64,000 bases of DNA. Source: Defluviitaleaceae bacterium (lineage in GTDB: Bacteria > Bacillota > Clostridia > Lachnospirales > WRAX01). The translations under genes were made by a program, and so were the position numbers. Position 1 is the stretch's first letter; each line of letters starts with the position of its first letter. Location of the stretch: positions 79,049 to 143,048 of the forward strand of contig WRAC01000001.1 in the NCBI GenBank assembly GCA_009780415.1. The letters run 5' to 3'. The notes under the pieces are model-generated. The model made no database searches. It had not been told where the DNA came from and was given only the letters and a program-made list of their open reading frames with translations. Below are positions 26,644 through 35,375 of this stretch, piece after piece.

Positions 26644-26754
26644 TGTTTTAATATAGATTATATATTATAGCAAGGTGATTTACAATTTTTATTTTACACT
26701 GAAAAAGGACTTGCGTAATTGTTATATCCGGCGTATAATGGGGATAGAATAAAG

Positions 26755-27110
26755 TCGGGGGAACGTGTCACCGCTCCCCCTGTCCATTGGCCGCGTTAAA
26801 TTCTGGATTTAACCATGTCATTGGACCGGCACTTACCGCATTGACGGTTAGGCTTGCACAACTATTTAATTGAAAATAGTCGCGACACCCTTCCATAAGA
26901 GGCGCGGCTATTTTCCTTTTCTGTCAACGTATACCAGCAAAGCCACAAGGAACAAGCCCGCTGTAAATAATATCATTAATATCTCATACGTGGACACGCT
27001 TATCACCCTCCCTTCCGGTTGGATTTGGTTTTTCAACCATCACCGCCTTTCGGGATGTGCAAGCTGGGAATTAACCGCCCTATGCGTTCATGCGTAGTGA
27101 AATTATAACA
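26755..27110 (-). other. Probable type I toxin-antitoxin (holin-like toxin) locus
   Basis: Small hydrophobic ORF plus a downstream series of inverted repeats and a GGGGGA...TCCCCC terminator-like hairpin. Confidence 0.6.
26908..26997 (-). CDS. Putative holin-like type I toxin peptide (M)STYEILMILFTAGLFLVALLVYVDRKGK
   Basis: GTG start, GGGAGG ribosome-binding site, one TM helix, charged Asp-Arg-Lys tail typical of TxpA/holin-like toxins. Confidence 0.65.
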   Translation of the reverse strand: MSTYEILMILFTAGLFLVALLVYVDRKGK

Positions 27111-27188
27111 CGTATATAAAATTAATACAACTCGTAATAACCGTTAAAATCCTCATTTGCACAATGGTGCTGTAAATCAAGTGAGTTT

Positions 27189-27272
27189 AACCACGAAATA
27201 CACGAAAAAAGAAAATTAAAAAATCGAAATGCTGATGCGTCATGTTCATTGATTTCGTGTGTTTCGTGGTTC
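27189..27272. repeat. Inverted repeat AACCACGAAatACACGAAA...TTTCGTGTgtTTCGTGGTT
   Basis: Complementary ~20-bp arms read from sequence; intergenic. Confidence 0.6.
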
Positions 27273-27378
27273 ATGTCTTTTGTCTTTGTGAAGATAGCAA
27301 CACTGTACAAATGAGGAATTTAACCGTTTACACTGGACAAAAATCCCAAAATCAATTAAAATATACACGGGTGATTTT

Positions 27379-28851
27379 ATGAATGTTGTACTTGCCATAG
27401 ACCTCGGCGCATCCAGCGGACGCGCCATGCTGTGCTTTTACGAGGACGGGAGGTTCCGCCTTCAGGAGGCCCACCGCTTTGAAAACATCCCCATAACGCG
27501 GGACGGGCGTCTGATGTGGGATTATAAAACGCTTCTGCGCGAGGTTAAAACCGGCATGAAGAAAGCTTCCGGGGTTACACATATCGACAGTGTCGGCATA
27601 GACACCTGGGGCGTGGATTTCGCGCTGGTTACGAAAGACGGCGAAATATTGGAGGGCCCCGCCCACTACCGCGACACGCGCAAAAACGGCATAAGCGAGG
27701 AAGTGTTCAAAGACGTTCCCCCCGAATTTATCTACCGGCGCACAGGCATCCAATTTATGGAAATAAATACGTTATACCAATTATACGCGCTGAAAAGGGA
27801 CAGGCCGGAGCTGTTCGGCCAAGACCTGCGGCTCCTTATGATGCCGGATTTGCTGGGCTGGTCGCTTACGGGCAAATTCTGCGCCGAGATCAGCATCGCA
27901 TCCACCTCAAACCTAGTGGACCCCTATTTCAAGCAATGGGACAACGGCCTCACGGACAAACTGGGCCTGGGCCCTATTATCCCCTGGTTCCAGAACATCG
28001 TACATCCCGGCACCGAACTGGGAGCCGTAAAACCCGAAATCCTTGAGGAGCTGGGCCTGCCTGACATGCGCGTCATTTCCGTGGCGGGGCACGACACCGC
28101 CAGCGCCGTGGCCGCCGTCCCCTACAACCCCGAAAACACGCTGTTCCTGTCCAGCGGCACATGGAACCTGATCGGCGCGGAGCTGGACGGGCCCGTCCGC
28201 TCCGCCGAATCCGCCGCCGCCAACGTATCCAACGAAATCGGCTATGGCGGCAAGATAAGGTTCTTGAAAAACGTAACCGGATTCTGGCTGGTTCAGCAGG
28301 CGCGCGAAACCTTCCGCGCCCAGGGCAAAAGCCTTGATTATGCCGCTTTAGAGAGCTTGGCCCTCGAATCCGCGGCTTTACGGCATTTTATTGACCCGGA
28401 CAATCCGGATGTCGCAAGTCCCTGCGACATGCCCGCGCAAATCCGCGCCTGCTGCCGAAGAACAAACCAATCCGTCCCCGAATCCGACGCGGCCCTGATG
28501 CGCTGCATCTACGACAGCCTTGCGCTGAAACTCCGCATGGCGGCGGAAAGCCTTGAAACAAACAGCGGCAAAACCTTCGGCGCGATCCACCTTGTAGGCG
28601 GCGGCACCCAATCCGCCCTCCTATGCCAAACCATAGCGGACATAACGCGCAAACGCGTGGACTCAGGCCCCGTGGAAGCCACGGCCCTGGGCAACGCCGC
28701 CGCCCAGTTCATAGCAAACGGCACGCTCAAAGACATAGGTGAAGCCCGCCGCGTAATCCGCGAAAGCTTTGACATTAAGCAATACAATCCGGCCATACCG
28801 CACGAAACCGCCGAAATCGCATACACTCGGTTCAAAGCGCTAATCATATAA
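27379..28851 (+). CDS. Rhamnulokinase-like FGGY carbohydrate kinase
   Basis: VLAIDLGASSGRAML, DTWGVDFALV, VAGHDTASAVAAVP, HLVGGGTQSALLCQ. Confidence 0.88.
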   Translation: MNVVLAIDLGASSGRAMLCFYEDGRFRLQEAHRFENIPITRDGRLMWDYKTLLREVKTGMKKASGVTHIDSVGIDTWGVDFALVTKDGEILEGPAHYRDTRKNGISEEVFKDVPPEFIYRRTGIQFMEINTLYQLYALKRDRPELFGQDLRLLMMPDLLGWSLTGKFCAEISIASTSNLVDPYFKQWDNGLTDKLGLGPIIPWFQNIVHPGTELGAVKPEILEELGLPDMRVISVAGHDTASAVAAVPYNPENTLFLSSGTWNLIGAELDGPVRSAESAAANVSNEIGYGGKIRFLKNVTGFWLVQQARETFRAQGKSLDYAALESLALESAALRHFIDPDNPDVASPCDMPAQIRACCRRTNQSVPESDAALMRCIYDSLALKLRMAAESLETNSGKTFGAIHLVGGGTQSALLCQTIADITRKRVDSGPVEATALGNAAAQFIANGTLKDIGEARRVIRESFDIKQYNPAIPHETAEIAYTRFKALII

Positions 28852-28860
28852 TCCAAAAAC

Positions 28861-28920
28861 GAAAGGGTCAAGGGACGAATGTCCCTTGCGGGGGTTTGGG
28901 GGCGGCGCCCCCAAGGTCTT
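28861..28920 (+). repeat. R1 repeat copy C in the fucI leader
   Basis: gaaagggtcaagggacgaatgtcccttgcgggggtttgggggcggcgcccccaaggtctt. Confidence 0.8.
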
Positions 28921-28942
28921 AACTTTATAAGGAGGAACCCGA

Positions 28943-30727
28943 ATGACTTACCCAAAAATCGGCATAAGGCCGACGATAGACGGGCGCTGGGGCGGCGTCC
29001 GCGAAGGCCTGGAAGCGAAGACGATGGCGATGGCGAAATCCGCTGAGGAGCTGATAACGTCGACATTACGTTATCCGGACGGCACGCCCGTGCAATGCGT
29101 GGTGAACCCGGGCACGATAGGCGGCGGCGCGGAAGCCGCGAAATGCGAGGATTTCTTCGCCGCGAACAACGTAACGGCAACGCTGACGGTCACGCCCTGC
29201 TGGTGCTACGGGTCGGAGACCTTCGACATGAACCCGTCTACGGTCAAGGCGGTGTGGGGCTTCAACGGAACGGAGCGCCCCGGCGCGGTTTACCTTGCCG
29301 CCGTAATGAGCGCGTACGCCCAGAAAGGCCTGCCCGCGTTCAGCATCTACGGGCGCGACGTGCAGGATCTGGACGATAACTCGATCCCGCCGGACGTTAG
29401 GGAGAAGCTGCTGGATTTCGCCAAATGCGCGATAGCGGTGGGCTGGATGAGGAACAAGAGCTACGTGAACTTAGGCGGCGTAAGCATGGGCATCGCGGGC
29501 AGTTACTGCAACGAGAGCTTTTTCCAGAAATATCTGGGGATCCGCGCGGAATGGGTGGACCTGACGGAGCTGTTAAGGCGCGTAAACCTTGAGATTTATG
29601 ACGAGGACGAGTACGAGAAGGCGTTTAACTGGATACAGGCGAAGTGCAAAGAGGGCTTTGACGTAAACGCGGGGAAGGAACTGCCGTGCGTCATAACGAA
29701 ATCCAAGTATGTCCCGGCTGATCAGGACTGGGCGTTTATCGCCAAGATGACGGTTATCGTCAAGGACATCCTGTTCGGCAACCCCAAACTGGCGGAGCTG
29801 GGCTGGCACGAGGAAGCGCTGGGCAAAAACGCCGTGGCCGGCGGGTTCCAGGGACAAAGGCACTGGACGGACTGGCTGCCGAACGGCGACTTTACCGAGG
29901 CGATACTGGCCTCAACGTTCGACTGGAACGGCGCGCGCGAACCCGTGGCGTTCGCAACCGAGAACGACACGCTGAACGGCGCCGCGATGCTGTTCGGGAA
30001 GCTTGTGAGTGACACCGCGCCCTGCTTCCACGACGTGCGTACATACTGGAGCCCGGAGGCCGCGGAGCGCGTTTCCGGCAAAAAGCCGGAGGGCAAGGCC
30101 GGGGCCGGTTTCATACATCTGATAAACAGCGGCGCGACGGCGCTGGACGGCACGGGCGCGGCAAAGGACGCGGAGGGCAGGGGCTGCATGAAGCCCTTCT
30201 GGGAAATGAGCGAGGCGGATATCGACGCATGTACGGAAGCGACGCTTTGGTGCCGCGCGAACTACGAATATTTCCGCGGCGGCGGCTATTCCAGCAACTT
30301 TAAAAACGCGGCGGAAATGCCCGTAACCCTGCTGCGCGTGAACATTATCGACGGCGTTGGCCCCGTACTCCAAATCGCACAGGGACACACCGTGAGCCTG
30401 AACGACCACACCCACAAAACAATCGACCTGCGCACGGACCGCACATGGCCCACTACATGGTTCGTGCCGGAGCTGACGGGCAGCGGCCCGTTCACGGATG
30501 TCTACAGCGTAATGGCGGCATGGGGCGCGAACCACGGCGTCACGGTCTACGGCCACGTGGGCGCGCGCCTGATAACCCTGGCCAGCATGCTCCGCATCCC
30601 CGTATCCATGTGCAACGTCCCCGCCGATAAATTCTTCCGCCCCCACGTCTGGGCCGCATACGGCACGTACGACACACAAGCCGCCGACTACAAAGCCTGC
30701 GAAACCTACGGCCCGCTCTATAAATAA
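28943..30727 (+). CDS. fucI: L-fucose isomerase
   Basis: IGIRPTIDGRWGGVREGLEAKTM, SIYGRDVQDLDDNSIPPDVREKLL, MGIAGSYCNESFFQKYLGIRAEWVDLTEL. Confidence 0.92.
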   Translation: MTYPKIGIRPTIDGRWGGVREGLEAKTMAMAKSAEELITSTLRYPDGTPVQCVVNPGTIGGGAEAAKCEDFFAANNVTATLTVTPCWCYGSETFDMNPSTVKAVWGFNGTERPGAVYLAAVMSAYAQKGLPAFSIYGRDVQDLDDNSIPPDVREKLLDFAKCAIAVGWMRNKSYVNLGGVSMGIAGSYCNESFFQKYLGIRAEWVDLTELLRRVNLEIYDEDEYEKAFNWIQAKCKEGFDVNAGKELPCVITKSKYVPADQDWAFIAKMTVIVKDILFGNPKLAELGWHEEALGKNAVAGGFQGQRHWTDWLPNGDFTEAILASTFDWNGAREPVAFATENDTLNGAAMLFGKLVSDTAPCFHDVRTYWSPEAAERVSGKKPEGKAGAGFIHLINSGATALDGTGAAKDAEGRGCMKPFWEMSEADIDACTEATLWCRANYEYFRGGGYSSNFKNAAEMPVTLLRVNIIDGVGPVLQIAQGHTVSLNDHTHKTIDLRTDRTWPTTWFVPELTGSGPFTDVYSVMAAWGANHGVTVYGHVGARLITLASMLRIPVSMCNVPADKFFRPHVWAAYGTYDTQAADYKACETYGPLYK

Positions 30728-30742
30728 AAACAATCGCTTACC

Positions 30743-30770
30743 GCAGGGGCGGGCCCGGTGTCCGCCCCTT
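30743..30770 (+). terminator. Putative terminator after fucI
   Basis: AGGGGCGG...CCGCCCCT stem. Confidence 0.5.
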
Positions 30771-30874
30771 ACTCAACTTCAATTCAACTTTTTCCCGAAA
30801 AACACAACTATTTCCGTATGGTTAAACCCCCAAATTACTGTTAATATTAACTCATCCGGCAAAGGAGGAGTTTT

Positions 30875-31711
30875 ATGATAGACAACATCAGCGCAGGCGG
30901 CCAAATCCTGCTGCTGCGCAAACGTAAGGGCTTTACGCAGGAGGAGCTGGCGGACAGGCTGGGTATCACCGCCCAGGCAATCAGCAAATGGGAAAACGGC
31001 CACGCGCTGCCGGAAACCGCGCTGCTCCCGTTATTGGCGAAGCTCTTGGACAGTACAATCGACGCGATACTGATGCCCGTTACCGTTAAAGAGGGCGACA
31101 TAATGTCCTTCGGCAGCTATCAATGGCGCGTTTTGCAGGTAAACGAAGGCGGCGCCCTGATAATCACGGAAACAACCATCGGCAAGGCACCCTTCCACGA
31201 CAGCCACACCGGCGTCACATGGGAGAAATGCAGCCTGCGCAAATACCTGAACGGGGAGTTTTGCGACAAGTTTACGGACGCGGAGAAATCCCGGATAATA
31301 AAGACAAAGCTGAGCGACCGCGACAACCCCTGGTACGGCGTAAGCTGCGGCGACCCGACATTTGACAGGATATTTCTGCTGAGCTACGACGAAGTAATCC
31401 GGTATTTCGGCGACAGCGGCGATATGCGAGGCAAAAAGGGCTGGTTCTGGGCGGAGGAAGATAAAATCGCGCCCGCTGACTGCACTTGCCGCCTTAAATA
31501 CGGCGACTGCATTTTCGACCAATTCAACGATGCCCGCAAAGTCCGGAGTTTAAGGGGCGACGACGACTGGTGGTGGCTGCGCTCCCCCGGAGGGTATGGC
31601 ATGCACACCGCCGGCTCAATCGGCTACTTCGGCGAGCTGTTCCTTTGCGGCGACGATGCCTGCAGGGTGGACGGCGGCGTTCGTCCGGCCCTGTGGCTCA
31701 GCATACAGTAA
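30875..31711 (+). CDS. XRE-family regulator fused to a DUF6273-like domain
   Basis: HTH ILLLRKRKGFTQEELADRLGITAQAISKWENG; C-terminal DDDWWWLRSPGG...VRPALWLSI. Confidence 0.8.
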   Translation: MIDNISAGGQILLLRKRKGFTQEELADRLGITAQAISKWENGHALPETALLPLLAKLLDSTIDAILMPVTVKEGDIMSFGSYQWRVLQVNEGGALIITETTIGKAPFHDSHTGVTWEKCSLRKYLNGEFCDKFTDAEKSRIIKTKLSDRDNPWYGVSCGDPTFDRIFLLSYDEVIRYFGDSGDMRGKKGWFWAEEDKIAPADCTCRLKYGDCIFDQFNDARKVRSLRGDDDWWWLRSPGGYGMHTAGSIGYFGELFLCGDDACRVDGGVRPALWLSIQ

Positions 31712-31796
31712 AATGGAGGCTTGAAAAGGTTACATAAAATCCATATAGTTTAGTCTCATATAAAAACGGCGGTGTATTGGCAAGATACACAGCCCA

Positions 31797-31842
31797 CAGA
31801 TTGTTGACAAACGACGGTTTCGGGCGATCACAGATCGCCCCT
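31797..31842 (+). repeat. R3 repeat copy 1
   Basis: cagattgttgacaaacgacggtttcgggcgatcacagatcgcccct; 44/46 identical to the reverse complement of 63141-63186. Confidence 0.8.
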
Positions 31843-31921
31843 ACGAAGTTCGCCTGATAAAAAATATATTTTGCCGGCAGTCTGACGCCTATCGGAGTAT
31901 TATATCCGGCAGGCGTTTTTC

Positions 31922-32983
31922 TTACCGCGGCAAAAACTCAGTTGCCGCGGTTGAACCCGATTCAATAACGCTGACCTTGACGCCCGTCAATAATTCGCCG
32001 CTATGGTTGCCTACGTACAGATAATACTCCCCGTCTAAATTAACATCCCGGCCGGCAGACGGGATTGTATTGATGTAAGGGCCTTCATAGCCATACATAT
32101 AAGTCGTGTAAAAATACCATTGGCCTGACTGAGACACTCTTTCAGCGTATTCACGCCTCAGCCCGGAATATATACGGAAGCCGGAACCGGACTCCGAAGT
32201 CACTTCCACAATGTACGAATTATCGCCGCCCATAACTACCTTTGCGACGGGAAAGGCTTCCCCCGGCGCTATTTCCGCAATATACGCCCCGTCAGAAGCG
32301 GTGCCGTCGCCGGGCGGTGAATGGTTAATCCGCCCGTTCGGATGGAAGGTAGAAAGCGTTACGGTCACATTGCGCAGCCCGTCACTTGGGCTTCCTATGT
32401 AAACATAAAAGCTCCCCTCCTGAACATTGCGCGCCGCGACACCGGCGTTGCTTAACGTGTGGCTTACCTCATAGCCCGGGCTAAGCGTCAGATTGCCCAG
32501 ATACCAGGGGCTGCCGCTCAATGTCATGATATCGCCGTCCTTAATCGCGCCGGCAAAGAACGCTCCGACCGTTTCGGAATATATATGGATTTCGTATTCA
32601 ATATCATCATAAAGCTCTATTTCGGCGATGCGGATCAGCTCACCCGGGGCAATATGGTCAAAGCTCAGGTGAAGTATATTAAGACTCCCCCTCAATTCCG
32701 CCATCTGCCTATATCTTTCTTCGGAAAGCTCTATAAACCTGTCACGTAATTCATTAAGCTCCCTCTCCCTTTCAAGCAGCTCCAGTTCCCTTTCAAGCAG
32801 CTCCCTCTCCCTTTCAAGCAGCTCCCACTGCCTTTCAGATAAGCCGGGCGGCTCCGGCGCGGCTCCGAGCGCCTCAACCTGAGCCGGGCTAAAGTTAAAG
32901 CCGATCAAAAGCCCGGCGGAGACGACAGCCGCCCCGATCAGCCCAAACAGCGCCCTGCCGCTTTTTTTTTGCTTTTTTCCCAA
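31922..32983 (-). CDS. Extracellular/coiled-coil domain in a different frame from M56; probably the C-terminal half of the M56 sensor
   Basis: TM segment ALFGLIGAAVVSAGLLIGF followed by heptad repeats; TTG-initiated ORF overlaps M56 within A-rich tracts. Confidence 0.6.
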   Translation of the reverse strand: MGKKQKKSGRALFGLIGAAVVSAGLLIGFNFSPAQVEALGAAPEPPGLSERQWELLERERELLERELELLERERELNELRDRFIELSEERYRQMAELRGSLNILHLSFDHIAPGELIRIAEIELYDDIEYEIHIYSETVGAFFAGAIKDGDIMTLSGSPWYLGNLTLSPGYEVSHTLSNAGVAARNVQEGSFYVYIGSPSDGLRNVTVTLSTFHPNGRINHSPPGDGTASDGAYIAEIAPGEAFPVAKVVMGGDNSYIVEVTSESGSGFRIYSGLRREYAERVSQSGQWYFYTTYMYGYEGPYINTIPSAGRDVNLDGEYYLYVGNHSGELLTGVKVSVIESGSTAATEFLPR

Positions 32984-33929
32984 GAATATTCAAAAACCGT
33001 TGTTTCAGCATGCGTTTCCCTCCAATAAAATTCGTGGTCAGCCGGCTGCGGCAAACCCGGCGGCCCGCGGCCATGTTCAGGAGCATTTCGCTGTATTTCT
33101 TCCGCAAGCCCATGTCCATGCCGTGTACCGTCAGCGTGTCGCAGATGGTCTCTATGTCCTTGTTGGCCTGTTTTATCATAAGGTGGACGGCGGGGTTAAA
33201 CCAATGGATGCTTATCGTTATCATAAGGGCAAGCTTATACCATAAATCCCGGCGCTTGTAGTGCGTCAGCTCATGCCGGAAAATGAAACGCAAGTCCTCC
33301 TCATCACAGCTCAAGTCCGGCAGCAACACGGCAGGCTTTATAAAACCCATAAGCATCGGCGTTTTAATGCCCTTGCAGCGTTTAAGGCCGAGCGCTCTCA
33401 CAATACCCATCCGCCGCGCCGTTTCGTTAAATATTTGCAAATAACCGGGGTCGGGTTCAGGCATACCCCATCTCCGCACAAAGCGCTTGAACATAAGATG
33501 GTTTGCCGCGTGGTAAGCCACGGACAGGAATATCCCCGCAAACCATACAATCCGGATCACGTCGAACAGATTGGCGGAAGACGGGTTGATTGATTCCCGC
33601 GCGGGCTCGGCTGATAAAACCGGAACGCCGCGGCTCACGGTTTCCCCGCCGTCACGCCGGGAGCCGTCCCCCGCCAAACCGGCGGTATTATTAATCCGCC
33701 GTATGTCATAGGAAGAGGCAGCCGCGGGCACCGGCACATGTATCTGAACAGCCGGCCTGGGGATAAACGAGGCGAACGGCAGGCATAAACAGCCCATCAC
33801 CAATATCCACATTAAATAACGCCCGCCCGCGGTATATTTCCTTTCCAAAAACGGCGCCGCGAACAGCAAAAGGATGATGAGCGGCGTTATTATCAGCGAA
33901 ACGCTTGCCAGAGACAGCAACAGCGTCAC
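32895..33929 (-). CDS. M56 family metallopeptidase (BlaR1/MecR1-like)
   Basis: HELTHYKRRDLWYKLALMITISIHWFNPAVHLMIKQANKDIETICD motif. Confidence 0.88.
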   Translation of the reverse strand: MTLLLSLASVSLIITPLIILLLFAAPFLERKYTAGGRYLMWILVMGCLCLPFASFIPRPAVQIHVPVPAAASSYDIRRINNTAGLAGDGSRRDGGETVSRGVPVLSAEPARESINPSSANLFDVIRIVWFAGIFLSVAYHAANHLMFKRFVRRWGMPEPDPGYLQIFNETARRMGIVRALGLKRCKGIKTPMLMGFIKPAVLLPDLSCDEEDLRFIFRHELTHYKRRDLWYKLALMITISIHWFNPAVHLMIKQANKDIETICDTLTVHGMDMGLRKKYSEMLLNMAAGRRVCRSRLTTNFIGGKRMLKQRFLNILGKKAKKKRQGAVWADRGGCRLRRAFDRL

Positions 33930-34309
33930 TGCGCATCACCCGCTTTTTCATCGATGAAGCTTTTTAACTCGTCAAGGTCGCGCCGCGAAATGCCGTCGCC
34001 GTTATAAAGCGACGCGACGAAGCTTTTCAGCGAATTGCCGTGCAGCCGCTCCAGAAACGACTTGCTCTCGCTTTCCAAATATTCGTCCTCGTTTATGACC
34101 GGGGCGTAATAATTCGTCTTGCCGTTTCTGTAAACGGATAAAAACCCGCGGTCAACAAGTCTGGCCAAAAAATTAAGCAATGTCGTAAGCGCCCAATCCT
34201 TCTTCCCCTCAAGCTTATTCATAATAACCGCCGACGTTGTTTCGCCGCCGCATTTCCAAATAACCTTCATGATTTCCAGTTCCGCGTCCGGAAGCCGTGA
34301 AACCGCCAT
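33926..34309 (-). CDS. BlaI/MecI/CopY family repressor
   Basis: RLPDAELEIMKVIWKCGGETTSAVIMNKLEGKKDWALTTLLNFLARLVDRGFL. Confidence 0.9.
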   Translation of the reverse strand: MAVSRLPDAELEIMKVIWKCGGETTSAVIMNKLEGKKDWALTTLLNFLARLVDRGFLSVYRNGKTNYYAPVINEDEYLESESKSFLERLHGNSLKSFVASLYNGDGISRRDLDELKSFIDEKAGDAQ

Positions 34310-34325
34310 TTGCCCCACCTCATTC

Positions 34326-34361
34326 TACATATGTAAAACATATTATCATTTTACACATGTA
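34326..34361. promoter_or_regulatory. BlaI-type operator pair
   Basis: TACATATGTA (34326-34335) and TACACATGTA (34352-34361) upstream of the BlaI gene. Confidence 0.75.
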
Positions 34362-34478
34362 AAACGTATTTGTCAATAGGTTTTTGAAATTTTTAAAGAA
34401 AAATTAAATCTTGTAATCAAAAGGATTAACGCATATAATGAATAAAAAAACGGGGAGGATGGGTTTATCACTAAATCG

Positions 34479-35351
34479 ATGCAAAAACTGATTGTTATTC
34501 CTTTAATCATGCTGCTGTCGCTTGCGCCCGTTGCGGACGCCCGCGCGTCAAGCCCGGAAAGCGGCGGCGCGGATGAGCGGATCATCCGCCTGGCGTCTTA
34601 CGCCAGCATCCTTGGCGGAACGGTTATCCACCACCACCTCAGCCTGGGCGTGGACAAAGGCGCGGCCGATGCCTTCGAGCCGCTGCTTGCCGCCTTCGCA
34701 AACCGCCTGTACGGCTTGGAAACGGAGTTCGGCAAGGTTACGGTGCGTTATGAAGGGGCATTTGACGATATTAACCCCGATGATTTTACCGGCATTGTCC
34801 TGGCATGGAACGGAGACCCTCTGGAGTTTGATTTTACGGCAACCCGAAAGATAAAGCACGGCCGCGGGCGCGATTTAGTCACCGACATCTATTTGGACAT
34901 AACGGTTAACTACGAAAAACCGGGCGTTTACTCATTTACCGGAAAGTACGCGGGCGCCCCGTTCACCTTGTATATAGGAGTTAACTTCGAGCGCGTCGCC
35001 AAGTCTCCGGCGGACCCGGCAAGCTTAACCCACCTGTCCGTAACATATTTGCCCGCGGACGAGGTAAAGGCCCGTCCCGTAACGGACATCTCCTTCCATT
35101 TCGGCGGGGTTCATGAATGGTTCGGCGTGAACGACCTGAGGGATGTACGGCTTACGAACGGCGGTTTAGACGTTCCGTTCGGCTTACACGACTACATTGT
35201 ACGGCATTTTGTGTACGATGGGGACGGAAACGCCTCCGGAACGGTGTTTACGCTGGTTCTTACAAATCCCCTGACAACCCCCGGAGTATACCGTCTATCC
35301 GGGTTTTACGGGGATGAGCGTTTTGATTTAAGCTGGATGCAATTAAATTAG
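34479..35351 (+). CDS. Secreted hypothetical protein
   Basis: Signal peptide MQKLIVIPLIMLLSLAPVADARA. Confidence 0.6.
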   Translation: MQKLIVIPLIMLLSLAPVADARASSPESGGADERIIRLASYASILGGTVIHHHLSLGVDKGAADAFEPLLAAFANRLYGLETEFGKVTVRYEGAFDDINPDDFTGIVLAWNGDPLEFDFTATRKIKHGRGRDLVTDIYLDITVNYEKPGVYSFTGKYAGAPFTLYIGVNFERVAKSPADPASLTHLSVTYLPADEVKARPVTDISFHFGGVHEWFGVNDLRDVRLTNGGLDVPFGLHDYIVRHFVYDGDGNASGTVFTLVLTNPLTTPGVYRLSGFYGDERFDLSWMQLN

Positions 35352-35375
35352 AATGACATGGAAAGGAGCCATAAC

